A stretch of 48,070 nt of DNA from Paenibacillus sp. S150 (GTDB lineage Bacteria > Bacillota > Bacilli > Paenibacillales > Paenibacillaceae). Positions 8,104 through 16,104 of this stretch are shown one piece after another. The notes under the pieces are model-generated. The model saw only the letters and a program-made list of their open reading frames with translations. It ran no database searches and was not told the DNA's origin. Location: assembly GCF_019352175.1 (NCBI RefSeq), contig NZ_JACBYI010000051.1:1-48070 (forward strand). Direction: 5' to 3'. The translations under genes were made by a program, and so were the position numbers. How positions within the stretch are numbered: position 1 is the stretch's first letter; every line of letters starts with the position of its first letter.

Positions 8104-9624
8104 TCAGATAGATTGTTGATAGGCATAGGCAGCTTGCAGCAGGAGAGACTCAGAATAATGGGGTCCGATCAGCTGCATGCCGATCGGCAAGCCGTCCACC
8201 TGGCAGGGGACACTGATAGCGGGATGACCGGTATAATTGAAGCAGGAGGTGTTGCGGAAGTGAGCAGGGCCTCCGCCTGTTATGGCTTGTTCCAAGGCTT
8301 CTTTGGTACTTTGCGGAGCTTTAAATTTCGGGGCGCGGGTCGGTTTGGTGGGACAAACAAGCAGATCTATATCAGCAAAAGCCTTGTCGTACGCACGGCG
8401 AATGCCTTTGCGCACGTTTTGCGCCTTGGCGTAGAGTGTTCCGTAGTAATTGCGGTGCAAATATTCCGCCGTCGTGAGGTTGGTCCGCATACCCAGCGGA
8501 AGCTGATAGCCGTGGCTTTGTCTGGAGCTGCCGATCATGCGAATAAGCGAAGTGGGATAGTAAGTTTCCGCGAAGGCCCCGCCAAAGTTGGTTCCCATCA
8601 GGTAGCGGCTGCCTTCCATCAGGAGGATGCTTGCGGGAATATGGGCATCGGTATGAGCCGGAACCGATACCCTCGACACTATCGCTCCGGCCTTGCTGAG
8701 CACCTCAATCGCTGCGAGTACGGCATTCTCCACCTCCGGTTCCATCCCGTCGAATCCAATGCCTTCCTCCAGAATGCCGATTTTCAGCCCCTTCACTCCC
8801 CGGTCAATGATTTGGCTGTACGCCGGAAGCTCCGGAATATTCCGCTGCCGCGGGTCGTAGCCGTCCGGGCCGGCGATGCTTTCGAGCATCAGGGCGACGT
8901 CCTCCGCCTTCTTCGCCAACGGTCCCAGGAAATCCACTCCAGGATCAGAGCCGAACACGCCGGTATGCGGAATTAGCCCGAAGGTCGGCTTCAGTCCGAT
9001 GACGCCGCAGTAATGGGCCGGTGCCCGTACCGAGCCGCCCTGATCACCGCCGATGGAGATATCGACCGCGCCGCTCGCCACGGAGACGGCCGAGCCCGAG
9101 GATGAGCCTCCGCTGACATGCTCGGGATTATGGGGATTCTTCACCCTGCCATAATCCCCCGTCCCCGAGAGACCCGAGCCGGAGGAGAAATCAATCATAT
9201 TCAGCTTTCCTGTAATGGTCGCTCCCTGATTCAGTATTCGGGTTACGATCGTTGCATCGAAATCCGGTGTGTAGCCATCCATGAAGTGAGAGCCGAAGGT
9301 CATCGGAATGCCCGATACTGCCACATGATCCTTGAGCGCAACGGTTTTGCCGGCGAGCAGGCCTTCTCCCGATCCTTCCACGCGGCACTTCCGGATGAAG
9401 GCATTGTACGGATCTTCTTCTTCGGAGGGACGATAACCCGGGTCCCGAACGAAGTGTCCCGTCGGAAGCCGGTCTTCTTCCAGGCGGGCTTCATAAAACG
9501 TGTCCAACCCATCGAGGCTCCGCTCCATGCTCTGCTGCACCAGTACGGCTTCAAGATCAGTGAAATTCAGACCAAGCTCTTTGCCATAGGCCTTTACTTC
9601 TTCCACATCCGGTTTTCTAAGCAC
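8104..9624 (-). CDS. Amidase signature family hydrolase
   Basis: A 506-residue cytoplasmic enzyme of the amidase signature family, which hydrolyses carboxylic amide bonds with a Ser-cisSer-Lys triad. All three residues are visible: Lys98 (TVALKDH), cis-Ser174 in SGGSSSGS, and nucleophile Ser198 in GGDQGGS. The 24-residue spacing between the two serines matches the family. No signal peptide. The start GTG at 9624 is set eight bases after AAGGGAG; a GTG at 9633 lies inside that site. No gatB or gatC is nearby, so a GatA role is unlikely. Its place between the RpiR-type regulator and the importer suggests that it cleaves the imported compound. Confidence 0.92.
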   Translation of the reverse strand: MLRKPDVEEVKAYGKELGLNFTDLEAVLVQQSMERSLDGLDTFYEARLEEDRLPTGHFVRDPGYRPSEEEDPYNAFIRKCRVEGSGEGLLAGKTVALKDHVAVSGIPMTFGSHFMDGYTPDFDATIVTRILNQGATITGKLNMIDFSSGSGLSGTGDYGRVKNPHNPEHVSGGSSSGSAVSVASGAVDISIGGDQGGSVRAPAHYCGVIGLKPTFGLIPHTGVFGSDPGVDFLGPLAKKAEDVALMLESIAGPDGYDPRQRNIPELPAYSQIIDRGVKGLKIGILEEGIGFDGMEPEVENAVLAAIEVLSKAGAIVSRVSVPAHTDAHIPASILLMEGSRYLMGTNFGGAFAETYYPTSLIRMIGSSRQSHGYQLPLGMRTNLTTAEYLHRNYYGTLYAKAQNVRKGIRRAYDKAFADIDLLVCPTKPTRAPKFKAPQSTKEALEQAITGGGPAHFRNTSCFNYTGHPAISVPCQVDGLPIGMQLIGPHYSESLLLQAAYAYQQSI

Positions 9625-9645
9625 TCTCTCCACTCCCTTAATCGT

Positions 9646-10533
9646 TTATTTTTCTTTGGTGTAAAACACCCTGTTTTCCTGATACAGCCGTTCCAGCGAC
9701 AGCAGCTGTTCCTTCGTGTCCTGGAGATTGACCTTCCCGACTTCGCTGAACAGTAAATTCAAGACGCTGCAGGTGGTTGCATAGGATTCAAAAAGATCGG
9801 TGGAATTTATTGGGGTTACCAAATGACATTCGGTTATCCCCCAATTCTGAAGGGTATAAGTGTCACTGATTGTCAGCAATTCAAATTTCTTTTCTTTGAG
9901 GAACCAGATCAGCTCAATCATTTCGCGCGGATAACGGGGAAGCACGATATTGAACACCAGCGTGTTCTCCGGATTCATTTTGATGATCGTGTCATAGAGC
10001 TCGCTGCCGCCGGAAGTAAACAGCCGCACATCCTTGTGGATTTTGTTAAGTATAAAGTGAGCGTATTGGGCCAGGTGGGCCCCGGTGCGAAACCCGGTGA
10101 TGACAATCGACCTTTTGGAGGCAATACGCTTCGCCAATCGCTTCAGCTTCTGCTCATCAATCGCCTTCATCGCCTGAATCAAATTTTCAATTTCTTGACG
10201 CGTGTAAGCTTCAATGGCTCCATCGCTGCTCTCTGCAAAGGCGGGATGACTCTCGGCCCCGGAGATTTGACTGCGTACGTTGTCCTGAATTTCTCTGATG
10301 AAAGCAGCAAAATTATGATACTCGAGAAAAATCGTAACAAACCGGGTGACGGTCGATTGGCTTGTCCCTGCCGCTTCCGCCAGCTCCGCTGCGGTCATGA
10401 AAGCAACCTGGCTGTAATGATGCTGGATGTACTCGGCAAGTCTGCGAATATTGAGCGTCGTTTTTTCGGAATAAATAATTTCCGTCAGCTTGTCGTTCAA
10501 TATTTCGTTGCGGATATCATTGGTTTGAATCAT
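9646..10533 (-). CDS. MurR/RpiR family transcriptional regulator
   Basis: A 295-residue DNA-binding regulator. The N-terminal HTH_6 domain contains MTAAELAEAAGTSQSTVTRFV, and a C-terminal SIS (sugar isomerase-type) domain starts near residue 120 (KRIASKRSIVITGFRTGAHLA). SIS domains in this family usually bind phosphosugars, so its pairing with a peptide-type importer and an amidase is slightly unusual; amino-sugar or muropeptide derivatives are possible ligands. I chose the ATG at 10533 because AAAGGTGG lies at the right distance; an in-frame ATG at 10554 lies upstream of that site. It is the first gene of the minus-strand locus and probably regulates it from the promoter at 10589-10618. Confidence 0.9.
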   Translation of the reverse strand: MIQTNDIRNEILNDKLTEIIYSEKTTLNIRRLAEYIQHHYSQVAFMTAAELAEAAGTSQSTVTRFVTIFLEYHNFAAFIREIQDNVRSQISGAESHPAFAESSDGAIEAYTRQEIENLIQAMKAIDEQKLKRLAKRIASKRSIVITGFRTGAHLAQYAHFILNKIHKDVRLFTSGGSELYDTIIKMNPENTLVFNIVLPRYPREMIELIWFLKEKKFELLTISDTYTLQNWGITECHLVTPINSTDLFESYATTCSVLNLLFSEVGKVNLQDTKEQLLSLERLYQENRVFYTKEK

Positions 10534-10588
10534 TCCATTCACCACCTTTCGCATTGAAATATTTGATTCATCTCATTCGATTGCTTAC

Positions 10589-10618
10589 AATATACTGCAA
10601 CCCTAACAGATCGGTCAA
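10589..10618 (-). promoter_or_regulatory. Sigma-A-type promoter of the RpiR/amidase/Opp locus
   Basis: On the minus strand there is TTGACC (10618-10613), an 18-bp spacer and TATATT (10594-10589). Within and after the -10 box, TTGC and GCAA form a small dyad (TTGCAGTATATTGTAAGCAA) that could be an operator for the RpiR-type regulator. The start codon is about 56 bp downstream. Confidence 0.6.
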
Positions 10619-10710
10619 GGTTTTTTCACAATTTTGGTGAGCTTTTTTCACACAAAACGATTTTATTCGACATTTATGTTATGTTTCCTTACACAAAAAA
10701 CCATTATAAC

Positions 10711-10850
10711 AAGCAGAAACGGCTGCGCCGTCCTCTGAAAGAGGCGGTATCCGTTTCAACGAGAAAGATAAGGCTAATTTATTGCGTGAAACATATAAAT
10801 TCTTATCTTTCAAATTCAAGTGGAAATGGCTGCGCCGTCCTTGACCGGGC
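10711..10850 (+). repeat. REP-like palindromic repeat, copy 2 (with second half-unit)
   Basis: GAAACGGCTGCGCCGTCCT pairs with the later GGCGGTATCCGTTTC, followed by the same conserved tail as copy 1 (AACGAGAAAGATAAGGCTAA, AAACATATAAATTCTTATC). At 10818 a second GGAAATGGCTGCGCCGTCC begins a new half-unit, so copies can occur in tandem. The element is in the gene-free interval 10534-11310. Confidence 0.8.
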
Positions 10851-11018
10851 AGCGCAGCTGTTGGCATTTCAGGTGTAAGGCTGGCTGCTGAAGCCAGGCG
10901 GGAAGCCAGGTGGAAAAGGTGCCGCTTCATATTCCCCCAGCCGCTTTTCCGCAAGCGTTAGAGACTGCGACGAAATAAAGTACCGCTAAATTGTTGACAA
11001 AACTCCCAAAACCGTGAG

Positions 11019-11240
11019 ATCCAAAGGGCAGCCCTTTTAGTGGTAAAAAGTAACACTAAAGTAGCGCATTCGGATTCCGGATCATCCCTAGTGGGAAAAA
11101 GTACACCTAATTCTGCTTAAATCAGCCATATGGAGCGAGTGGGCCTCCATTAAGTGTACAAAATCCCACTAGAACCCGTTAAAGCCAAAATTCCAGCTCA
11201 TTAGTGTTACTTTTTACACTTCGCTTCCGTTTCCTATGAA
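11019..11240. repeat. 222-bp nested palindrome element, copy A
   Basis: About 80 percent or more identical by eye to 47095-47314. Four related ~22-bp arms are arranged as two direct and two inverted: TAGTGGTAAAAAGTAACACT and TAGTGGGAAAAAGTACACCT face AAGTGTACAAAATCCCACTA and TAGTGTTACTTTTTACACTT. Outer arms pair with each other and inner arms with each other, so the element can form two nested stems. No open reading frame. It begins ATCCAAAGGGCAGCC and ends near CGCTTCCGTTTCCTATGAA. It lies downstream of the response-regulator stop codon and could affect its 3' end. Confidence 0.8.
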
Positions 11241-11310
11241 TCTATTCCTTTCACCTGTACCTGTACGGGCGCCACCCTTCGTGCAAACTGAACTGAACCG
11301 CAGCCGGCGC

Positions 11311-12027
11311 TTAAAGATATTTAGCTATAATGCCCTGACCCTCAGCAGCCACCGTATACATATATACCGGCCTGCCCACCGCACCATAGCTGATCTCCAT
11401 TTCCAGCACACCGGCCTCGGTCAGAAAAGCCAAATATTTGCGCACGGATATCCGCGAAATCGGAGCGCCCGCCGTGATGTCCTCAGTGGAGAACAACGGT
11501 CTCTCCAGCTTCTGTATGGTGCTCCAAATGCTCTCCAGCGTCCCTTCGGTAAGTCCCTTGGGCAGAGCTCCGCCCTTATCCTCCTCGGTTCCCGGGGAAA
11601 GGCGCAGCAGCTTGTCAAGCTGCTCCTGGCTAAGGTGCTCACGGTGCTTCATCAGCGCATGATCCTCCCGGTATGCCGACAGCGCCGCCTGAAAGCGGGC
11701 GAACTCAAAAGGCTTAATCAAATAATCGACAGCCCCGAGCTGCAGCGCCTTGCGGATGCTGGCATTGTCGCTGGCTGCGGAAATTACGATAATATCGACC
11801 ATGCTTCCCTGCTCCCGCAAGGAGGACAAGAGCTGCAGCCCGCTTGTGCGCGGCATATAGATATCGAGCAGAATAAGGTCAATCTCAAGCTCCGCAAGCA
11901 TCCGTCCGGCCTCATCTCCTGAAGCTGCCCAGCCCGCGAACTCGAAGCCCTGCACCTGCTCCAGATAATGGCGGTTGAACTTCGCCACCATCGGATCGTC
12001 CTCAACGATCAGTACTTTAATCTTCAT
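11311..12027 (-). CDS. CitB/DcuR-type response regulator
   Basis: A 238-residue regulator. An N-terminal receiver domain has the acidic pair Asp10/Asp11, phospho-acceptor Asp55 (LILLDIYMP) and the conserved Lys in LIKPF. It is followed by a C-terminal DNA-binding part of the CitB/DcuR/MalR type (STEDITAGAPISRISVRKYLAFL, an HTH, then GRPVYMY). It overlaps the kinase gene by ATGA (12024-12027), which indicates translational coupling. CitA/CitB-family pairs usually sense di- or tricarboxylates and switch on a transporter; here the MFS gene at 13683 is the likely partner. Confidence 0.92.
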   Translation of the reverse strand: MKIKVLIVEDDPMVAKFNRHYLEQVQGFEFAGWAASGDEAGRMLAELEIDLILLDIYMPRTSGLQLLSSLREQGSMVDIIVISAASDNASIRKALQLGAVDYLIKPFEFARFQAALSAYREDHALMKHREHLSQEQLDKLLRLSPGTEEDKGGALPKGLTEGTLESIWSTIQKLERPLFSTEDITAGAPISRISVRKYLAFLTEAGVLEMEISYGAVGRPVYMYTVAAEGQGIIAKYL

Positions 12028-13628
12028 ACGGTCTCATCACCCTTTACAGCATATGGCACATCGGCCATAAAAGTCGTTCCCGGCTTCCCGCCGGATATGA
12101 TCTGGAGCCGGCCCTGGAGCTTCTCCACACTTTTGCGCACCAGGTAAAGCCCGATCCCCCGGTGTTCTCCCTTGGTGGAGAACCCCTGAACAAATAGCCG
12201 CTCCCTCAGCGCTTCGGGAATTCCCGGCCCGCTGTCCTGCACAGTGCAGATCAGACGCCCCTGTCCATAATGAAACGCAAGCTCAATTTCCTTGCGGCTT
12301 TGCCCTTCCAGCACTTCCATGGCGTTGTCAAGCAGATTGCCGACAATGGTAACCAGCTCGTGGATTACTCGGGGATCAGCCGCTTCCGGCAGGTAGCTGT
12401 CCTCTGCCAGGAGCAGCTCAATTTCCGCTTCACGGGCCCTGCTGAGCTTCCCCAGCAGGAAGCCGGCCATCACCGGGTCCTTGATCTGCCTGGTGATCAG
12501 CCCGACCTCATTCCGGTAGTTGCTGACGGTTCCCGAAATATACTGCTGCAGCTCATCGTACAGGCCCATATGCGTCATTCCCATAATGACATGGAGCTTG
12601 TTCATGAATTCATGCGCCCCTGCCCGCAGAGCGTCCGCATATACAGAAATGCCGGACAGCCTTTCCGCCAGCACGGCCAGCTCGGTCTTGTCCCTGAAGG
12701 TAGCAATAGCCCCCGCAATCTGGCCATTTACCCGGATCGGAACACTGCTCGCCAGCAAAGTGATGCCGTTCAGCTCCAGCTCCTGATCCTGCTTCGCTTC
12801 ACCGCTGACCAGCACCTGCTCCAGACGCAGCTCAGGCCAATAATCGGCGATGTTCCGCGTCATCGCATTGCCTGTAATCCCCGCCGTTCCCAGAAGCCGC
12901 TCCGCCTCCATATTGATCATGGTGATCCGGGCTTGGTGGTCTACTGCTATAATTCCCTCACGCGTGGATTGCAGCATGGCGCTGCGCTCCTCCAGCAGCT
13001 TGGAAATATCCGATGGCTCCATGCCGAACATCATCCGTTTGATCTTGCGGGCCAGGACAATCGCACCGCCCGCTCCAAGCACGGCTCCGGACAGCAGAAT
13101 GGCAATAATCGTCCATTCATTCTGTCTGACCAGACGCTGCACCCGGTCCAGCGACAGACCGGCAACGACGACACCGACCTGATACCCTCTGTTATTGTAT
13201 ACAGGCACAAAGGCGCGCAGTGACTTGCCCAGCAGCCCCTCGCCTTCAGAAATGCTTTCATCGCCGCGCAGCGCTATTTTTTGCCCCCCGCCCACAAAAG
13301 GCTTGCCGATCATCGAAGCATCGGGGTGCGAATAGCGGATGCTGTTCATATCGATTACGACTACAAACATAATATCATTGCGCCGGGTGATTTTTGAGGT
13401 ATAAGCCTGAATTTCCTTGCTGCGTCCTTCACTGAGCCCCTCCGATACCAGCGGCATGAGCGCAATGGTACGGGCAATCGCAATCGCTTTATCCTCCAGG
13501 GCATGCCGGGTCTGCGGAATAATCTGGTTTCTGAAAATAACGTAGAGCACAAGCATGACCAGTATCATCACCGCAGACACCATAACCGCAACCTTTGTCC
13601 TCAGGCCGTAGCTTTTTTTCTTGGCCAC
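12024..13628 (-). CDS. CitA/DcuS-type sensor histidine kinase
   Basis: A 534-residue membrane kinase. TM1 (VAVMVSAVMILVMLVLYVIF) is followed by an extracellular PDC-type sensor domain (about residues 35-170), TM2 (WTIIAILLSGAVLGAGGAIV), a PAS domain (IIAVDHQARITMINMEAERL), the family H-box RAGAHEFMNKLHVIMG with phospho-acceptor His339, and a HATPase domain (NLLDNAMEVL, DSGPGIPEALRE, GIGLYLVRKSVE). I prefer the GTG at 13628, which has GGGGGAG eight bases upstream, over the ATG at 13676, which has no ribosome-binding site. The ligand is probably a small carboxylate by family, but the accompanying transporter is an MFS protein and not the usual CitS/DctA type. Confidence 0.9.
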   Translation of the reverse strand: MAKKKSYGLRTKVAVMVSAVMILVMLVLYVIFRNQIIPQTRHALEDKAIAIARTIALMPLVSEGLSEGRSKEIQAYTSKITRRNDIMFVVVIDMNSIRYSHPDASMIGKPFVGGGQKIALRGDESISEGEGLLGKSLRAFVPVYNNRGYQVGVVVAGLSLDRVQRLVRQNEWTIIAILLSGAVLGAGGAIVLARKIKRMMFGMEPSDISKLLEERSAMLQSTREGIIAVDHQARITMINMEAERLLGTAGITGNAMTRNIADYWPELRLEQVLVSGEAKQDQELELNGITLLASSVPIRVNGQIAGAIATFRDKTELAVLAERLSGISVYADALRAGAHEFMNKLHVIMGMTHMGLYDELQQYISGTVSNYRNEVGLITRQIKDPVMAGFLLGKLSRAREAEIELLLAEDSYLPEAADPRVIHELVTIVGNLLDNAMEVLEGQSRKEIELAFHYGQGRLICTVQDSGPGIPEALRERLFVQGFSTKGEHRGIGLYLVRKSVEKLQGRLQIISGGKPGTTFMADVPYAVKGDETV

Positions 13629-13682
13629 CGGGCTTTCTCCCCCTGTTTCCTGCTCCCGTAAGCTTAATTTTGCCATACAGGA

Positions 13683-14900
13683 TTAATTTTGCGCGGGATG
13701 TGTTTCCCCCTTTCGCTTCAGCAAACGGTGCAGCATCAGCCAGCTTCCCAGCGGAGCGCAACCCAGCAGCAGCATAAGAAGCGTAATGACCCGGGGCGAG
13801 TCTTGAACAGACAGCACAGCGATGAACACCAGCAGCCCGAGCAGCCGTCCGCTCATCAGGCTGAGCTCACGCAGCACAACCAGCTCCACCCGTTTGCCTG
13901 CGCTCTCTGCGGACAGCCCCATCAGATCGAAGCTCGTCGAGGTCATGGGCAGCATGTACAGCGGAATACACAGCGAGGTGCCAATTCCCATGACCAGCAG
14001 TGTCCCGAAGCTGACCTTCCAGAGGAGCGGAGTAATCACAGCCACCAGCAGCAGGCCGCCGGCCAGCATTCCCGCCGAGCGGTATTTGGGCTTGAACCAC
14101 TTGCCGGCTGCATAATAACTGAGAAGCGACACGGCAGAAGTAATCAGCGCAAACTGTCCCAGCTTGCTCTCTTCCCGGGCCGCTATGTATACAAGCAATC
14201 CGATCAGGAACGAAAAGACACCCTCCCGCAGGCCCTGAAACAAAAGGGCCGCAGCTGCCGGCCTCCACGGGCTTCCTGCACGCCTAAGTTCCCTCCACGG
14301 CTCCGTCCATAGATAGCTTCCTTCACTCTTGCGCCTTTTGAGCAGAAAGCTGAGGACAGCTGCGACACCATACGTGCAGAGAGAGATCATAAATACCACC
14401 CGGTATCCCCGTTCTCCCTGCCAAAGAGAAATCAGCCAGCCGGAGATCCACGGACCCGCTATGCCCGTAAGGGAGCCGAGCAGCCCCATCCAGCCATTGA
14501 AGAAATCGCGGTTTTCCGCCTCTGTTATCTCAAAAAACACAATGTTGAACGCCAGCCAGTAGAAGCCGATTGAGAGTCCCAGAATCAATCCCAGCGGCCA
14601 GATATAATGAACGGATTCTCCGCGCAGCCACAGCACCAGCAAATAAAAAAAGCCCGAAACGGCAATTCCCAGCCGCAGGGCATTCATTTTGTTATGTTCC
14701 TTCACCCATTTGCCCCCCAGCCAGAAGCTGAGGCCGACAGCGATTTGCTGTGCGACCGTAAACCAGCCGATCATGGCGAAGTTCTGGCGGCTTTTCCACA
14801 GGTAGACATTCAAAAAGGTGCCTGCCAGCACGCTCGCCAGCATGTACAGGCCTGCCACCGCCAGCAGCAGCGCCGCCTGACTGCGAAATAAGCTTTTCAT
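13683..14900 (-). CDS. MFS transporter in operon with CitA/CitB-like pair
   Basis: A 405-residue membrane protein with about twelve predicted TM segments and a central cytoplasmic loop (LLKRRKSEG...). It has MFS-like topology (GKWVKEHNKMNALRLG after TM2), but the classical DRxGRR motif is degraded, so the subfamily is unclear. ATG at 14900 with GGGG seven bases upstream. It is the first gene of the minus-strand trio MFS, kinase, regulator, and its stop lies seven bases before the alternative kinase start. The likely job is uptake or export of the compound sensed by the kinase. Confidence 0.87.
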   Translation of the reverse strand: MKSLFRSQAALLLAVAGLYMLASVLAGTFLNVYLWKSRQNFAMIGWFTVAQQIAVGLSFWLGGKWVKEHNKMNALRLGIAVSGFFYLLVLWLRGESVHYIWPLGLILGLSIGFYWLAFNIVFFEITEAENRDFFNGWMGLLGSLTGIAGPWISGWLISLWQGERGYRVVFMISLCTYGVAAVLSFLLKRRKSEGSYLWTEPWRELRRAGSPWRPAAAALLFQGLREGVFSFLIGLLVYIAAREESKLGQFALITSAVSLLSYYAAGKWFKPKYRSAGMLAGGLLLVAVITPLLWKVSFGTLLVMGIGTSLCIPLYMLPMTSTSFDLMGLSAESAGKRVELVVLRELSLMSGRLLGLLVFIAVLSVQDSPRVITLLMLLLGCAPLGSWLMLHRLLKRKGETHPAQN

Positions 14901-14919
14901 GTTTCATCCCCTGCCTTCC

Positions 14920-14944
14920 GGACATTCCTTGCTATAACATGTCC
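14920..14944. promoter_or_regulatory. Inverted repeat GGACAT-N13-ATGTCC upstream of the MFS/kinase/regulator genes
   Basis: A perfect 6-bp dyad with 13-bp spacing lies in the 71-bp gap between the zinc-ribbon gene and the MFS start, 20 bp before the ATG. The spacing of about two helical turns centre to centre fits a dimeric regulator, so it may be the binding site of the CitB-like regulator. A stem-loop in the mRNA is the alternative. Confidence 0.4.
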
Positions 14945-14971
14945 AAAAAACAGGGAAACCATGAGTCCGTT

Positions 14972-15520
14972 TTACTTGCCCCCGGCGCTGAGGTTGCGCA
15001 CAAGCTGAATACGGTCTTCCTGCGCCAGACTGTGCTGCACATGGAAGCATGAAGGGCAAACAAAGAGATTGAGCGCGAACGGCGCCTTCAGCACGGGTCC
15101 GCCCAGCGCTTCCGGCACGGAAGGCTCAAAGCCGTCTGCCTTCTGCGTGCCGGACAGCAGCATAAGCTCATGGCATTGCGGACATTCAGGCGCTTCCAGC
15201 TGAGCCGCCAGAATTGCTGACACACCGGATTCGTAGCGCTTCAAGTCATTATCATCGCCGAACTGGAGCAGCGTGTTGAAGATCGGCACCACACTGTCCT
15301 GGCCGCTGTCATCCCACAGATCATCATCGTCTGCCGAATCCTGTTCGGGCTCTTCAGCCTCCTCCGGCTCATCATCTTCTTCGTCCAGATCAGCTCTGCC
15401 CAGAGTAACTGTGCGGTAGCCGCTCAGCTCATTGCTGCAGTGTGGACAGGTATCCTCCGGTCCGAATTCCTCATCCCATACAATCTCTGTATGGCACCAC
15501 GGACAAACTGTTGTCTCCAT
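14972..15520 (-). CDS. Zinc-ribbon protein with four CPxC motifs and an acidic linker
   Basis: A 182-residue cytoplasmic protein of unknown function. Two CPxC motifs at the N-terminus (CPWC at 6-9, CPHC around 30) form one zinc ribbon, and two more (CPQC, CPSC) in the second half form another. Between them lies a very acidic stretch of about 30 residues rich in D and E. Start ATG at 15520 follows AAGGGG. It is downstream of mutS2, the DUF350 gene and a 26-residue peptide on the same strand with short gaps, so it is probably in that transcription unit. I do not recognise a named family. Confidence 0.8.
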   Translation of the reverse strand: METTVCPWCHTEIVWDEEFGPEDTCPHCSNELSGYRTVTLGRADLDEEDDEPEEAEEPEQDSADDDDLWDDSGQDSVVPIFNTLLQFGDDNDLKRYESGVSAILAAQLEAPECPQCHELMLLSGTQKADGFEPSVPEALGGPVLKAPFALNLFVCPSCFHVQHSLAQEDRIQLVRNLSAGGK

Positions 15521-15553
15521 CTGAAATATCCCCTTCTTACCTCACATTTGAAT

Positions 15554-15634
15554 TCAATTAATCATTAGATAAATAATACCGGCCGCTATAAAAGCAAGGG
15601 CAGAAAAGAACAGGACCCGAACCAAAATCTTCAT
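15554..15634 (-). CDS. 26-residue single-span membrane peptide
   Basis: A very short reading frame in the 133-bp gap between the DUF350 gene and the zinc-ribbon gene. It starts with ATG at 15634 and ends with TGA at 15554. The product opens MKILVRVLFFSALAF, continues IAAGIIYLMIN, and is almost entirely one hydrophobic segment after a basic start. A GGGGTGTGG ribosome-binding site lies about 6-14 bases upstream. Same strand and close spacing suggest co-expression with mutS2 and the DUF350 gene. It could be a small partner of the DUF350 membrane protein. Chance cannot be excluded at this length. Confidence 0.5.
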   Translation of the reverse strand: MKILVRVLFFSALAFIAAGIIYLMIN

Positions 15635-15653
15635 GTTATTCCACACCCCATAT

Positions 15654-16073
15654 TCAGAAAATAGCGGCACCGATCACATAGGACAGGGACACGGAAATCA
15701 GCATGGCGGTCAAGCCAACCGCCCGGTTGTCTGCGGCAATCTCATCATCGATGGAGAACACCGGGGTCAGAAACTCGAAGAGAAAATACGCCAGCAGCAG
15801 CAGCAGGAATCCGGCAACGGACCATTTCATGGTCTCGTAGATCGATGCGCCGGAATCAATACTGAACCGCAGGATGTTGCAGATGCCGAAGATCTTGCCT
15901 CCGGTCGCCATGGCTGCCGCCACGTTCCCTTTGCGTATTTCCTCCCAGCAGTTATACTTGGTCACCATTTCGAAGAAGGACAGAAATACCACCAGTCCCA
16001 GTACGGCCACCGTGAAATAGCCGAGCAGCGAGCCCAGCGGATGATCCAGCAAAAGATCAATATTTTCTTGCAT
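15654..16073 (-). CDS. DUF350 (UPF0719) membrane protein, YshE-like
   Basis: A 139-residue protein with four hydrophobic segments; family members are paired-TM proteins of unknown function. A conserved charged loop follows TM1 (EMVTKYNCWEEIRKGNVAAA), and a later motif links the TM pairs (IDDEIAADNRAVGL). ATG at 16073 with AGAGGGAGA upstream. It follows mutS2 by 31 bp. In Bacillus subtilis yshE, a DUF350 gene, also follows mutSB, so the pair is conserved and supports this call. A transport or envelope role has been guessed for the family, but nothing here proves it. Confidence 0.87.
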   Translation of the reverse strand: MQENIDLLLDHPLGSLLGYFTVAVLGLVVFLSFFEMVTKYNCWEEIRKGNVAAAMATGGKIFGICNILRFSIDSGASIYETMKWSVAGFLLLLLAYFLFEFLTPVFSIDDEIAADNRAVGLTAMLISVSLSYVIGAAIF

Positions 16074-16104
16074 GCGTCTCCCTCTTTCTGCCGGACTCCA
16101 GCCG

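Noticed and set aside
8104..9624. GatA (tRNA amidotransferase subunit)
   Set aside because: The amidase signature is shared, but no gatB or gatC is adjacent and the gene is embedded in a regulated transport operon.
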